DNA of 64,000 nucleotides, taken from Pseudorasbora parva (Eukaryota; Chordata; Actinopteri; Cypriniformes; Gobionidae). This document shows, piece by piece, positions 1-12,380 of this stretch. The first letter of the stretch is position 1, and each line of letters starts with the position of its first letter. The position numbers and the translations under genes are program-made. Under the pieces are notes generated by a model. It was not told the origin of the DNA and searched no databases. It saw nothing but the letters and a program-made list of their open reading frames with translations. The DNA lies in the NCBI RefSeq assembly GCF_024679245.1, contig NC_090173.1:50489376-50553375 (forward strand). The letters are read 5' to 3'.

Positions 1-722
1 ATCGAGTTATAGGTTCTCTTGAGGGTAAATGCTAAGCTTAAGGATATCACTCATGCTCATAACCATTGTCCCAATTTCCTACCGAACCCTGGATCTTAAA
101 CTGTTCCTGACGCGTTTTCACGTGTGTTCATTCTAATGACATGCACTGGACATAATGAATCCACGTGTGTGCTAGTTTGCAGAAAATGAATGTACGCAAC
201 ATATCCGGCTCAAAGAGAGCAGAGGTGAAGGAGGATTAATTCTCACGAAATTAGAAGTGCGTTTCCATCTTATACCCATCGGAGCTGAAAGAAAAAGTTC
301 ATGCACTGATTTGCTCCGCCGTTTGGGAGAACAAGGAACTAGAGGTCACAGCATACAAGCTTAAATACTAAAAATAACTCTTCCACGGTTAACATCTCAT
401 CCATGAACCTGTCGCTTAACAAATCCAATCTAAACACACCATTATCCATGGTAAAATACTGCTGATATCCTAAATGAAATGCCACAGGTTAAACCTTAAA
501 AGCCTAACTTTAAATGACCTGGGACGTCATTCACTACTCTCCCCTGCTCATTCATTTTTTAAGGTTAGACATCAACCTTCTTAGTATTAAGTATCTATTT
601 ATTGTTAAAGACTATTTTATGATTGTCTTTTATAACATATTTCAATTTTATTTTACTGACAAAACACTATTCCACATTCCGTCCAATGCTGTCCTTCAAA
701 CAAACATGCTATGAAAACACAC
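1..722. other. Unassigned sequence, probably ttyh2 intron 2
   Basis: No exon-like ORF with splice signals is recognised on either strand. The sequence is moderately AT-rich and looks unique. It lies downstream of ttyh2 exon 2 on the minus strand, so it is presumably intronic. Confidence 0.4.
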
Positions 723-724
723 AC

Positions 725-825
<101 letters not shown>

Positions 826-1159
826 AAAAGAGCCATAAAGTAAATAGACTGTTTAAATCCCTATAAAAATAAGATAATAATAAAAATAATAAATACAAAT
901 AAAAACACAAACTCAACATTTAAAGATCACTCTGCACATAGTAACCTGTTACCATCATTTCTTTATCCTGTAAATGTAAAAATGTTACATTTATATTAAA
1001 TTATATGCCGTTATCGCTACAGTTACCACTCTCATAAATGTAAAGTTGCAGCATGTGGAGTGGCATGGTGCATCTTGGCGTGTCAAGGTGTTGGTTGGTT
1101 TCCATATCTGATGTTGCTGGATGGCCATTTGGACAGTGTGTTTGAGCACACGTTTGAAT

Positions 1160-2209
1160 TAGGGATGTGTGAGACCAGTCGAATAATCGATTAAATCTGT
1201 TCGCCCATGGGAGTGCTGGTCTGTAAAACAAGGTGTGTTGAGGCGTATTGTTGGTGCATTGCTATTTTGAGGAACTGAAAAAAACTGTGCTGTATTTTTT
1301 TAAGTCACATTAGTTATATGCGCCTATAGGCGGGTCCACAACCCGCTTACAATATGCTTATTACACACACACACACACAGGGATGCGCAACAGCACACAC
1401 ACATTTTTAGGTATAAAAAAAAAAAAGGATTCCTCTCTGGAGAACCGTTCAGTCTTTCTGCTCGTAAACTCGGCCATTTAAACAGCAACCCGCTGTGAGC
1501 GCAACTGGCTTTTAAAGGGAATGGGAGATGATTGGTTTATTGCATGTTACGGCAAAAACACATCCATAACTCATTAAGAGACTAGGAACAACATGTTTAG
1601 ACTCTGCAATGGGCATGTCAAGTGTTTTTCCCGTCGTTACACAAGCAAAATTGGATTTAAACACACCCTAAGTGCACTTGCGCCCAGTGTTGCCAACCCT
1701 CGCGAGACAAATAAGCAACCACAACTTCAAAAACAAGCCTGAAAACAAGCCCAATATGATATTATTTATTGTCATCAATATAATTTATTATCAGTACATT
1801 TTTATGAATAAATAAGCCTGCAGCATATTAAACTGAAACCTCTTGGAGTTTGAAAATTGTCAGAACAAGTCAAGCTTTTCTAGCGATTTTTCTGCCCGTC
1901 ATGTGTAAAGATGCTTTTCATACACAAGAAGCATTTTCAAACCCAGTCGAGTCGAGTCAACATTATTTATATAGCGCTTTTTATAATGCCATTTGTTTCA
2001 AAGCAGCTTCACAGTGTTAACAGAAAATAATGCAAGAGAATTTGATTGGGCTGCACAGCCGCTCTGGAGTGCTTGCCGTTGTATAAAAGGCTATTAGGTT
2101 TAAGCTTTTTTTAAATTGATCACATATACAGCCTGGAAGGGTTAGACCAGTCGACCAATTACAATTTGAACTTAAACGGTTATGAAATTAGTAGTTGTGC
2201 ACATCCCTA
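1160..2209. mobile_element. hAT-like non-autonomous element (degenerate)
   Basis: The left end reads TAGGGATGTG and the right end CACATCCCTA, an inverted pair typical of fish hAT ends. Subterminal sequence at both ends contains a related ACCAGTCGA motif in opposite orientation. The 8-bp flanks are gtttgaat and gctttaac, matching at five of eight positions, so any target duplication has decayed. No transposase ORF is visible inside. It may be one old element or two half elements. Confidence 0.5.
1945..2035. repeat. Dispersed fish repeat fragment with 'tatagcgctttt' motif
   Basis: Contains ttatttatatagcgcttt followed by caaagcagcttcacagt, a pairing I recognise as widespread in fish genomes (SINE/LINE-tail-like). 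It lies inside the hAT-like element at 1160-2209. Family assignment is uncertain. Confidence 0.45.
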
Positions 2210-2700
2210 GCTTTAACCTCTCTACAGCTCCATTAGATACCATGTAGTAGAGAGAGGAAATATGGTGACAAATATTCCTTCCTTCCCGAAAAACAGCAAA
2301 AGAAGCAGACATAAACTGAACAGTACACCGTTATCAGTAACAATACTTAATGGATTGAAGACCGATGACAGAAACAAAACCACTGAATCTGTACAGAGTT
2401 GGGTTAGAGCAGAACAGGAACCGCATGCAGCATCAACAGCAGCAGCGGACAGTGGATTACAGGCAGCAGATGGAAAAACAACTCTTCATCATCATCCTCA
2501 TGAACAGGAGCTGGAGGAACAGTGTCAGGAGGACAAGCAGGTAAAGGCAAACGTGGCATAATCAGCAGGAACATTTTGCGCTTCCTGTACACGTGATTCA
2601 TCAGGAAGATGACCTAAGAACAGCAGGCTTGTTTGCTGGAAGCGACGCCTTCTTTTTTTATACTAATCATAAGAAGTGAAATCATGCATAGACATGTCAC
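2210..2700. other. Unassigned sequence with one unconvincing ORF
   Basis: A 99-codon plus-strand ORF (2262-2561) has low-complexity Ala/Gln/His stretches and no family I recognise. No splice signals or neighbours support it. Otherwise nothing is seen. Confidence 0.35.
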
Positions 2701-2704
2701 ATCC

Positions 2705-3118
2705 TTAGATGATAATGTTGTTTAGGTTATTTTCAACCCCTGACAAGCCACTCAGGATGATGGTTATCATCCTTTGAAACGCCGCAGCCTGCAGGCGCTG
2801 AAGCCAATCTATAAGGAGCAGTCCGTCATGCATGATAAAGGCTGTGAGGTCACGACGTTCCTCGTGCAGTGGCACTTGGTAGTAAGACTTATTCAGGTTG
2901 ATGGTAGAGAAAACAGTACAATATTTTAAAGCAGAGAGTATGTGTGGCAATGGAAAAGAGTCCCTGATCACTTTATGATGAATAAAGAGCTTTATTTGGC
3001 TCTCTGAGGACAATGCGCATCCTATTTTTACCTGACTTTTTCCGCACAACAACAACTGCGTTCTATCACCCCAGCTACTGGCAAACAACGTAATCACTCT
3101 GACACAGAACTCTACAAG
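2705..3118 (-). pseudogene. Ty3/Gypsy reverse transcriptase remnant
   Basis: The minus-strand reading contains DSFPLPHI, then VFSTINLNKSYYQVPLHEE, a TAF-HDGL segment, AAFQRM and ILSGLSGVENNLNNII. These follow the order of Gypsy RT motifs: the PLP segment, the motif A region (usually FS-LDL-SGYHQ), F-RLPFGL, FQRLM and finally YLDD. The catalytic aspartates are lost (DL reads NL, LDD reads LNN) and the RLPFGL region is scrambled, so it cannot encode an active enzyme. The matching Gag remnant lies at 5460-5935 on the same strand, on the far side of a hAT insertion at 3119-5114. Gag upstream of Pol on the minus strand is the expected order. Confidence 0.85.
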
Positions 3119-3494
3119 GAGTGTTTGGGGGTAATGCATTACAAGAGTTACGTAATCAGATTACTTTTTCAAGTAACTAGTAAAGTACCGCATTACTTTT
3201 AAAATATGTCCAACAAAATATCGGAGTTACTTTTTCAAAAATGTAACACAAGTTACTTTGTTTTCACATTTATGGACTGATAAACTCTCGTCTCAATGTT
3301 GAGAAAAATCAGAAAGTGCGCAATGGCGTTGTGTGTAAACTAATCTTTTCTTATCTCACTTGCACAAAAAAGATTCAGTGTTCCTCAAAATTAATAAAAA
3401 CCGTGATATGCAAAATTAGAATACAATGCAAACCTCCACTAATATGCTAAATAAACAAAATTATGTATTTAACATCACTTTATTTACCAATGTA

Positions 3495-4025
3495 CACTGT
3501 AAAATCCAACAGCTGTTCTTACTAAGACTTTTTAGTAAACTTTACTTAATGTCCAATAATTTGTTGAACTTAAACCAATTTAGTAATCTGAACTATTTGC
3601 ATGCTATGCCTTTGTTACTTAGAAAACTCAAGTAAACATTACTTGACTGGTTCGAGTACCATTTTGCCAAAGGAAAAAAAAAAAAAAAACAGTGGGCGGG
3701 CAAAAGATTGAGGCGGGGAAATTCATAATAGACTTTTCCCTCATTTCCTCCCCTTCTGCAGTCGTCGTTCTTTTTAATTGCATTCACTCATTTTCCAGGA
3801 ACCTTGAATATTATTAAAAATACAACTAAATACTTTGGAAAAGCGTCACATAAGCTGACTTCATAAATTTATGTTGATTTCCTAAAATTTCTCACCATTA
3901 TGGTGATGAGTGTTCCCTTTGGTTGGGCACTTGGAACTTAATTTATGTTACTATAATTCTCTTCCTATTGTTGCAGTGCAACACGAAATCACACTTATCT
4001 GATTTCAAAGGAAGGGAAGTAATAA

Positions 4026-4110
<85 letters not shown>

Positions 4111-4830
4111 CACACACGCACGCTTATATAAATACATCGACACACACACACATATATAATGCCAATTAATAACCTTTTAACATTTCATTGCTAACACTGC
4201 TGACAAATCTTTTAATTGTGTTGATATAATGCCTCTATATTTGTGACAATATCCAACAATTGACCAAGCTTGAGTCACACACAGACTTCAACATTCAGCA
4301 TGCAAAACACAACAATGGTAACATTTTTTTTACACTTAATAAATAAAACCATTACAAGTTCATTTGCTGTCATTATTGGGGTTATACTGACAAAAGACAG
4401 CAAATAAAATAAAAGTAAAATAAAGCCAAAAGTAATAAAGCAGAGTTACGATTGCTCTGTGATTAATTTATTCGTGCTGCAATGCATTCTGGGAGTACAC
4501 TTCCTCAGCTAACAGATGAATTAAGTCGACACAACTTGAATGGTTTAAGTAAGAAAAACTTGATGCAATTAAGCTTACTTAATTGAGTGTTAAGTTCAGC
4601 TTACTTGAGAATTTTAAGGCAATCGGTTTCCTAATATTTTCCTAGTAATGTGAGCACAAGTTAACACAACTAATAATTCTGAGTTAAGTATACTTAATTA
4701 ACAAGTTTTCTGTACAAATTTTGTTAAGTTTTGCCAACAAAAAAATAATACGCTACTTTACTTGAAAATTTTAAGGCAATCGGTTTCCATACTTTTTCTT
4801 AGTAAAGTCAACTTATTACATTTTACAGTG
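3495..4830. mobile_element. TA-flanked MITE (CACTGTAAAA...TTTTACAGTG) nested in hAT
   Basis: The termini CACTGTAAAATCC and ACATTTTACAGTG are inverted, with TA on each side (3493-3494 and 4831-4832). The subterminal part is rich in ttaagt/acttaa. The interior segment caccattatggtgatgagtgttccctttggttggg (near 3893) is shared with the palindrome at 21036-22415, placing both in one family. Related termini occur at 46575-47148. A TA duplication suggests Tc1/mariner-type mobilisation, but no transposase is present. Confidence 0.75.
4027..4104. repeat. (TA)n microsatellite
   Basis: About 78 bp of pure TA followed by a short CA-rich tail, inside the MITE at 3495-4830. Confidence 0.97.
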
Positions 4831-5114
4831 TACTTGCTTCAATGCTTGCTTCAAAACCTTCAATGATTTAGTTAAACCATAAGCAAAAATTACTTTTTGG
4901 ATTTTTGGTTTTTATTGCTGAAGTAAGAGTGTTACATTTGCCCCAAAACATAACTTTAGCTATAAAGCCTAGGCCAGGTGAAAAAAAGTTACGCAAAAGT
5001 AACGTAACATATTTCTCTTCCTAAAAAGTAACTACGTACGCAATTAGTTACTTTTTAAAGGAGTACCGCAATATTGTAATGCATTACTTTTCTAAGTAAC
5101 TTTCCCCAACACTG

Positions 5115-5935
5115 TCTACAAGTATTGTGGTTTCATTCAGCTTTCATTTTCATCCAAACTCAGTTAACTCAGCAACAGTGCAATGAAAGACTGGCACAGG
5201 AAGGACATTAGCAGGCAAGACTTGCTTTTTTTCACCCCTTCCCATTAGTGGTGTCCCTTTCTCCACGATGAAGAACATAGCAGGAGCTGTGTGTTCATGT
5301 AGGGAAGAGTTCGCTGTTGGCAGTTCGCAGCGTTAGCTAAGTGTAGCCTGAGCAGAATTAGAAGGGTGCATGTGATGATTTCCCCGTTGTTCTGCATTTT
5401 ACTGTGCGCTGCTCCGCTTATATGGGCGTGGTAACTTGGTGGAAATTTGAAATGGATTTAGCCTGATCAGAAGCATATCTAATCTGGCTTGCTATCGTAA
5501 CAGCTCTGTCCAGGGTGAGATCAGTTTCTAGTATAAAAGTCTCGCATGTATTCGTGGGCTAAGCACATTCTCTACTAACTGATTGCGAATCATTTCGTCA
5601 GTGCTGAAACCAAACTCACATGAAACAACAAGCTCTTGCAAAGCAACAATGTACTGTATAACTGTCTCTTGAGGCGCCTGACAGCATTTATGGAAGGTGT
5701 GACAGCTACTATGTTAGCTTTCGGCATAAAGTAGGCTTTTTTTCTGCATCCTGCAGTCATACCTGTGAAAATGATTGGAAAATCTGTTGTCCTTCTGTGC
5801 CAAGACAGTGAAGCAGTACAGCTCTCCCACTTTTGTCTGGCTAGGCATCCCATGTAGCATCATTAACCAGTAGATCAGCAGCCATGTGCTGAACAGCATA
5901 ATAGGCTCACAGGTAGGAAAAAACTCAGGCAAGGG
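5115..5935 (-). pseudogene. Ty3/Gypsy Gag remnant
   Basis: Translation of the minus strand gives, across frameshifts, the Gag-like segments FTVLAQKDNRF / LHCLGTEG-type sequence, QYIVALQELVVSCEFG, STDEMIRNQLVENV, SPRIHARLL and, in another frame, LDRAVTIASQI. These are characteristic of the retrotransposon Gag (capsid) domain of fish Gypsy elements. At least two frame changes and a stop after RLLY break it. 5115-5460 is the decayed continuation between Gag and the hAT insertion. It pairs with the RT remnant at 2705-3118. No LTRs were recognised. Confidence 0.8.
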
Positions 5936-5971
5936 AAGTTAACAACAGCCATATACATGGCCAACGATAAC

Positions 5972-5995
5972 AAAAAAAAAAAAAAAAAAAAAAAA
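5972..5995. repeat. Poly-A tract
   Basis: A run of 24 A immediately upstream (minus-strand sense) of the Gag remnant. It may be simple expansion. Confidence 0.9.
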
Positions 5996-6131
5996 TGTAT
6001 CCGCCAGGAGTTAGTAACAAGCAATTAAGCACACAAGGCAGGAGTAACCAACTTTATCCATTTTGTTAACACTTCACTTTCTATACCAGTTGCAATTCTG
6101 GCGCCTCCGTCTCAAAACTGAATAAACTGAC

Positions 6132-6965
6132 ATACACTGATCAGGCATAACATATATTATTATCCTAATATTGTGTTGGTCCTCCTTTTGCTGCCGAAAT
6201 AGCCCTTACCCGTCGAGGCAGGGACTGCACTAGACCCCTGAAGTTGTGCTGTGGTATCTGGCACCGAGATTTTAGCAGCATATCCTTTAAGCCCTGTAAG
6301 TTGTGAGGTGGTGCCTCCATGGATCTGACTTGTTTGTTCAGCACATCCCACAGATGCTTGATTCGATTGAGATCTGGGGAATTTGGAGGCCAAGTCAACA
6401 CCTCAAACTCGTCGTCGTGCTCCTCAAACCATTTATGAACCATTTTTGCTCTGTGGAAGGGTGCATTATCCTGCTGAAAGAGCCACAGCCACCAGGGAAT
6501 ACCGTTGAAAGGATGTACATGGTCTGCAACAATGCTTAGGTAGGTGGTGTGTGTCAAAGTAACGTCAACATGGGTGGAGGACCCAAGGTTTCCCAGCAGA
6601 ACATTGCTCAAAGCATCACACCACCTCCGCCGGCCTGCCTTCTTCCCATAGTGCATCCTGGGGTCATGTGTTCTTCAGGTAAGCGACGCATATACACCTT
6701 CCCATCCATGTGATGTAAAAGAAAACGTGATTCATCAGACCAGGCCACCTTCTTCCATTGCTGTGGTCCAGTTCTGATGCTCACGTGCCACTGTTGGTGC
6801 TTTCGGCGGGGTCAGAGGTCAGCATGGGCACCCTGACTGGTCTGTGGTTATGCAGCCCCATACGCAACAAACTGATGCTCTGTGTATTCTGACACCTTTC
6901 TATCAGAACCAGCATTAACTTCTTGAGCAGTTTGAGCTACACTAGCTCGTCTGTTTGATCGGTTG
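6132..6965 (-). mobile_element. Tc1/IS630-type transposon remnant (one end preserved)
   Basis: The preserved end begins tacactgatcaggcataac, followed by minus-strand transposase sequence. It stops abruptly near 6965, so the N-terminal DNA-binding region and the other terminal repeat are missing. It is a different subfamily from the three Tc1-like copies at 11.7, 34.8 and 62.2 kb. It lies in ttyh2 intron 2. Confidence 0.85.
6165..6760 (-). pseudogene. Transposase fragment, DD34E Tc1/IS630 type
   Basis: The open part (6165-6656) reads FQQDNAPFHRA (second catalytic Asp) and later LTWPPNSPDLNRIKHLWD, ending SLPRRVRAISAAKGGPTQY. Upstream in another frame is WSDESRF, carrying the first catalytic Asp (near 6735-6755). 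In active relatives the third site reads PIEHLWD; here the acidic residue is Lys (RIKHLWD), and the first Asp is out of frame. The enzyme is inactive. Length is about half of the usual ~340 residues. Confidence 0.85.
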
Positions 6966-7886
6966 TCATCATCAGATTCGTCACAGTTAAAATCCTCTAC
7001 ATTCAGTTGAATCTCCTGCCGTATCGGAGAGAAATGTAGCTGCTCGTTGATCTGCCATGTGTGTGTCTTTAATGCAGAGACTCTCCTTGTGTGTTTGCAG
7101 TTTAAATATAATGATGCATTTAAAAGTTAATGGCCAAACGTGTCATTACAAAAGTTCACAATGCTGCTGCAGTTGAAATATAATGTGGACAACACTGAAT
7201 AAATATATTTTTGTCAGGTTAAATACTGATAGTTGGTTGCTCAAACCCCTTTATCTAAACTTCTCTACTTAACCGTCGGACTCGCACATCCGTCATGTTT
7301 GTAGTTTTTTAACACTTTTTATCCGCGTTTGTAGTTCTAATCGAATCCTCGTCCAACTCGCAATGGGTTGAGGGCAATATCAGCCGTTAAGAGTGCACAT
7401 CGTTCCATACTTCGAATTCGGACCAGAAATAGTAAACCATCCGGGAATCTTTGGAATACTCTTTGCAGCATACTACGATTTGGGACATACTAATTCTATT
7501 TTCGAATACTATTTAGTATGGATAATATGCATATTGCAAATATATATATATAGCTGAATTTTCAGCAGTCTTTACCTCCAGTAATTTTTAAGAACTATTA
7601 GATGAAGGTTAAAAAAACAGCATTTATTTGAAATATAAATACGTTTAAACATCACTTTCAATCATTTGAATGCATCCTATCTGAAAATAAGCATTAACGC
7701 TTTAAAACGTCTTACTGACCCCAACATTTGTTTAAAAAATTAGCTACGCAACGGACTCTAAAGTGTCTGCCACACAAGAGCCATAATAGTGCATCTGCAA
7801 AAGGATGCATTGACATAAATAATGCTGCGTTCAAAAATACACACGCACATATCCCGATGGGCGCAAAACAAAGCGTATTTACTCAC
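6966..7886. other. Unassigned sequence, ttyh2 intron 2
   Basis: AT-rich, with nothing coding recognised. 7400-7540 includes a short inverted pattern around agtatggataatatgc that may be repeat debris. The first bases downstream of exon 2 (minus strand) are the donor gtgagt at 7881-7886. Confidence 0.35.
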
Positions 7887-8059
7887 CATATGACCAGACC
7901 GGTGATAACAGCAGCCCATGTGACACAGCAGGTGTCAGGCCGTTTGACTTCCTCATCCTCTTCCTTTCGACAGCAGCACAGGCAGGTCAGATATGCAGAC
8001 AGCACCAGCAGACTCAAACCCAGACCCAGCGCAGAAACACAGGCCAGGAAGATTAGAGA
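7887..8059 (-). CDS. ttyh2: Tweety homologue, coding exon 2 (TM1 and start of TM2)
   Basis: The 173-bp exon translates from phase 0 as SLIFLACVSALGLGLSLLVL, then a Cys-rich loop CLCCCRKEEDEEV, then DTCCVTWAAVITGLVI and two bases of the next codon. It matches the tweety family, where TM1 is followed by a short Cys/charged cytosolic loop and TM2. The acceptor is CAG at 8060-8062 (ctg on the plus strand) and the donor is gtgagt at 7881-7886. Exon 1 ends in phase 0 at ...SYQQ, so the join reads YQQ-SLIFL, as in TTYH2. TTYH proteins are dimeric membrane proteins linked to anion conductance and lipid binding; their exact role is debated. A plus-strand ORF over this exon is an antisense shadow. The paralogue (ttyh2 versus ttyh2-like) is not settled. 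Confidence 0.88.
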
Positions 8060-9692
8060 CTGCCGATCAGAGTCAAACAAACATGGGGCAGATGGTCAAA
8101 CCAAACAGGAAGTAGAAAGGCTCTTAATGTTGATCCATCTGTTTTTAAAGACCCAGTGCAAGAAAAAGTGTATTTTCTTAATCCGTATTTTTCTTGGTTT
8201 CCAGTAAAAAAAGCTTAAATATAAATTATATTTTCAAAGAATTGAATGTATTGTTATTCCAAATAATTGTGTCTTGTTTTAGACAAACAATTTAGTCTAT
8301 TTAAATAAAAGTCTTAACATAGTTTTACTAGAAAACAAGACGGATACAGATTAATAAAATGATTTTTTTCTTTTGCAAAGGTTCTGAACATGGTACAGTA
8401 AATGTTATTTGTGATCTTCTGAGGAAAGAACTGAATAGAGATGTGTTTTTACATGCAGTCTATACATAGAAAATTGAAAAACAAAGGTGTCCACATCTCT
8501 AAGAGATTATGTATCTTGGCGTTGTGCCTCGAACAGTTCATTGCAGCTATGGGCGGATAAATCATATAATGGTTGATATGAGGGCGAGCTTGGGCCCCCA
8601 TACACATCGCCATGGTAACCCACATGGACTGAGGCTAAACAGAAACGTTCAGTCTTGAGTCCAACATCATGTGATGAAAGTAAAGCACATCAGCTCTGGA
8701 GTCTTGTGATCCAAGGATACCAAAAGGACAGCCGGATATTAGATATAGATATAGATATTATCAGGTTAAGACAACACTGAAAAGGGCTACTGCTCATTTA
8801 AATGCACAACAAATAGCAATCCAAGCTTTTTAAACTTTAAAGTTGCGTCAAGGGAGGAAAAAGTGTGGTTACGCCAGAGTGAATCTCACATTAGATAATC
8901 ACAACATGCTCAGGGGAAATTCTGAGCAAAATTACTAAAACCACTTAAAGGTGGCGTTAAATTATTTTCAGTGCTCAAACTGGTACAGTTAAACCATCAT
9001 AAGAACTTGAGGAGTAATGGTCAAAACCAAAGGGTAGAGTTAGAAGACAATAATAAAAGGTGAAAAGGAAGTTACTGATGCCGAATTGTAGTATTAGTTA
9101 CTGTTATTAAAAATCATATTTAGATCATCTAGAGACTGTCAGTTATTTGTGAGCTGTAAAAGTGCGAGTTGTTCAAGTCTATTCCATGAAATGCTTGAAC
9201 GTGCATATTTGCATGTCACTGTATGAGGCTATTTTAGGTCAAATCTATAGTTAAAATAATCCAAATTAATGCCTATAGATCTTACTTGTTGTTGTATTAG
9301 TTTCAAATGATAGCATGTTGGCATAGGAACACATCAAGTGACGCCAAGTAACGCGTTTTATTATTGCATGTTTGTTTGTAGCTGTAATTTTTCTTAAAAA
9401 ACATTGTTTTGTTATTTTCTCTTGTTTTAACTACATTATCATTAGCTTAAATTGTCATTTAAGCATACTGAAGTTTAATTGTTTCACAGAGTATGTTTTG
9501 GTAATAAAATTAAATGCTACAAATTGCTATTATAAATATAAATTGCATATTTGCAAGTCAATTTGTATTCAGTGTCTTAAACCACAAATCTTACTGTGTA
9601 TATGAAAATGCAAAATACCAGTAAATGGTTTATTATTCATGAAATAAACATGGTCCATCAATCAGTACTTTTCATACTTTTAATACCCAAGT
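8060..9692. other. ttyh2 intron 1, 3' part: no features recognised
   Basis: AT-rich intronic sequence with no recognised exon. It contains only short A/T runs and a short atagat tandem near 8743. No TE could be assigned with confidence. Confidence 0.4.
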
Positions 9693-10240
9693 AGTGTTGT
9701 CCATGTCCAGAAAGGGAATAAAAACATCATCAAAGTAGTCCATATGTGCCATCAATTAGTTAATTACAATCTCTTAAAGCATCGAAAATACATTTTGGTC
9801 CAAAAATAACAAAAACTACGACTTTATTCAGCATCAGTCTTCTCTTTGGCGTTTGTTTTCAATCCTCAAATAAAGATTAGAACGGTTATGAATCAGCTTA
9901 TTGATTCATGATTTGCAATATGCTGATTGATAACCGTTTGAATCATTATTTTAGGAATGGAAACAAACGCAGAAGAGAAGACTGATGCTGAATAAAGTCG
10001 TAGTTTTTGTTATTTTTGGACCAAAATGTATTTTCGATGCTTCAAGAGAAAGGCATGTTTTTATTCCCTTTCTGGACATGGACAGTATAGTGTGCCTCCA
10101 CTTGCATACGCTCTCGGACTAAATCTAAAATATCTTAAACTGTGTTCTGATGATGAACGGAGGTCTTACGGGCGTGGAGCGACATTAGGGTGAGGAGTTA
10201 ATGACAGACATTTCATTTTTGGGTGAACTAACCCTTTAAA
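9693..10240. mobile_element. Fold-back (hairpin) element in ttyh2 intron 1
   Basis: Left arm gtccatgtccagaaaggga (from about 9698) is matched by tccctttctggacatggac near 10064-10082. Pairing continues through ccaaaaataacaaaaac / gtttttgttatttttgg and gcatcagtcttctctt / aagagaagactgatgc to an apex near 9912. The arms are about 190 bp with few mismatches. The right side continues to ttcatttttgggtgaactaaccctttaa, a terminus shared with other fish DNA repeats (see 25197 and 61262). No coding content. Confidence 0.8.
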
Positions 10241-10254
10241 CACTTCTGATTGGT

Positions 10255-10386
10255 CGTTGTGTTCACACACTCAACATATATGTCAGTGAAGAGTGTTATG
10301 GTGTCTATTTACAACATGTTTTGAAGCATTGATCATTGCAGCCAATCAGAGACATACTGTATATGTTAAGTGTGTGAACACAACGG
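10255..10386. repeat. Short inverted repeat
   Basis: gttgtgttcacacactcaac (about 10256) pairs with gttaagtgtgtgaacacaac (about 10364-10383), with a spacer of about 75 bp. It may be a small MITE or a remnant beside the larger hairpin. Confidence 0.65.
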
Positions 10387-10389
10387 TGT

Positions 10390-11721
10390 TTAGGAATCCA
10401 TGAATTTTAGGTCTTTAAGATAGATACACTTTACAGCCCTAAAGCTATGAAATAAAAACAAAGGAATGCAACATAACAGTCCCCAAACATTTTTAAACAA
10501 CTTAATAATTACCAATATACTTTGTAACCTGCTAAACTGACTTGCTATAACCGCCTACCTGAATAGGTTTGCGAACTAAATACTGGTCATTACCAATAAT
10601 AAAATCGCTATATTTGTCCCATGCATTATCACAGGAAGTTTAAAAGAAGAGCACCACAGCAAACCAAACTTCCTGCCAGTGCTAAAGAAAACTTACTGTG
10701 GGGAGATGGACGTGCAAACAATTAGGCAAATACATATTTCTTGCATATAAAAGTACTTTGTAGTACAATGGTATAATGATGCCATCTAATTAACATATTC
10801 ATCTGCTATCAAAACTATGATGATACTACCAACGTACTTGTCCAGAAATCCACAATTCCTGAGATCGATTTCAAATCAGCACTAGCGAGGGAATTTAACC
10901 AAGAGACAGATTTGACAGCAGGCTTTTTTTTAGAAGGAGAGATGAAATAAACTTGTGTTGCTGCTTCATTGATTTCCTCAAGTAACCTAGAGAATGTGAC
11001 CTTGAACAAGGAACGTAATATCCCTTCTGATAAAACCCCCAGCAGAAGTAGCCCATCGACTGAATCGATGAAGAAAATGTTTCTCTGGAGACAAATCACA
11101 GCATAGGGGAAACAGAGACTATTAAATAGAGATCTGACACACCACCAGAGACACATCTGTGTTTACCAGATGTTGCACATTTATAGAGTTCAGTGAGAGA
11201 CATTTATAATTATCATCACACATTTTTGGTCCCAGGATGCTGAAGGAACAAACTACAGTGCAGTACTGGAATGTGGAATTCTTGTCTAGGTAATGAATTT
11301 GGATTATGTAAACCAATAAGTACAAGTCAAACAGAACCTGTTTGAGTTCTACACAACTGCTGAGATGAGAGAAAACCTGTGATCCACTACAAAATTACAT
11401 TTCACACTCATCATCCTGCATGTTCCACTACACCTGCAAGAACAGGCCACAGCTATACAGCTGCTGACTCCACTGGGGCAGGCTGGCATGTTTACCCCAG
11501 TGAATATGTATATGGGTAGGTTTGTTTTGGAGTCCGTTTCTGAGGACACGTGTCTTAAAGTCTTGGCTTCATACACACTTTTGAACAATTCTTGACCAGA
11601 AAAAAAGGAAACTACGGGACACGTGACACCACATGGTGTTCATTGACACTGTTTTGAGAAGATTAGGCTACCTGTAAAAAAAATACTTACAACATACTTT
11701 GGAGTTCATTTAAAGTCACCA
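10390..11721. other. ttyh2 intron 1, middle part: unassigned
   Basis: ORFs of 67-113 codons on the minus strand (10815-11588) have no recognised family or splice context. Nothing else is seen. Confidence 0.35.
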
Positions 11722-12380
11722 TTAGGGTCCACAATATTGGAAAAAACTTACGTTATTTTGTTTTTCTGTTCTTCTTTTTATTAGTGTATTTATGGGAATT
11801 TTTGACCATTCTTCGAGAAGCGCGTTTGTGAGGTCAGACACTGATGTTGGACGAGAAGGCCTGGCTCTCAGTCTCCGCTCTAATTCATCCCAAAGGTGAT
11901 CTATCGGGTTGAGCTCAGGACTCTGTGCAGGCCAGTCAAGTTCCTCCACACAAAACTCGCTCATCCATGCCTTTATGGGCCGACGCTTTGTGCACTGGTG
12001 TGCAGTCATGTTGGAACAGGAAGAGGCCATCCCCAAACTGTTCACACAAAGTTTGGAGCATGAAATTGTCTAAAATGTCTTGGTATGCTGAAGCATTAAG
12101 AGTTCCTTTCACTTAAACTAAGGGGCCAAGCCCAACCCCTGAAAAAAAAACGACCCCCACACCATAATCCCCCATCCACCAAACTTTACACTTGACACAA
12201 TGCAGTTAGGCAAGTACTGTTCTCCTGGCAGAGAGAACTCGTCCAAACCCAGACTCGTCCATCAGATTGCCAGACACAGAAGCGTGATTGGTCACTCCAG
12301 AGAACACGTCTCCACTGATCTAGAGTCCAGTGGCGGCGATGGAAACCCATTTCATGAAGCTCTCTAAGCACTGTTATTTG
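11722..12380 (-). pseudogene. Tc1-like transposase remnant, copy A (C-terminal part)
   Basis: Minus-strand fragments in order: RELHEMGFHRRHWTLDQW with RVLWSDQSRF (first catalytic Asp), GRVWVW, then HDCTPVHKA (second Asp) in one frame and WMSEFCVEELDWPAQSPEL-NPIDHLWDELE (third site) in another. The second and third catalytic sites are separated by a one-base frameshift that copy C (62233-62872) shares. The third site reads Asp where Tc1 enzymes normally have Glu. The C-terminus diverges after IPINTLI. Its N-terminal part lies at 13498-13712, beyond a ~1.1-kb interruption. Confidence 0.88.

Larger units (their letters stand above)
3119..5114. mobile_element. hAT element (GAGTGTTTGGGG... / ...CCCCAACACTG) with 8-bp TSD
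   Basis: The left end reads GAGTGTTTGGGGGTAATGC and the right end CTTTCCCCAACACTG. Subterminal repeats of the RTTACTTTT/GTAATGCATTAC type are present on both sides. It is flanked by exact 8-bp direct repeats tctacaag at 3111-3118 and 5115-5122, the hAT hallmark. It splits the minus-strand Gypsy remnant, so it is younger than that element. No transposase is recognised inside; much of the interior is occupied by a MITE (3495-4830). Confidence 0.9.
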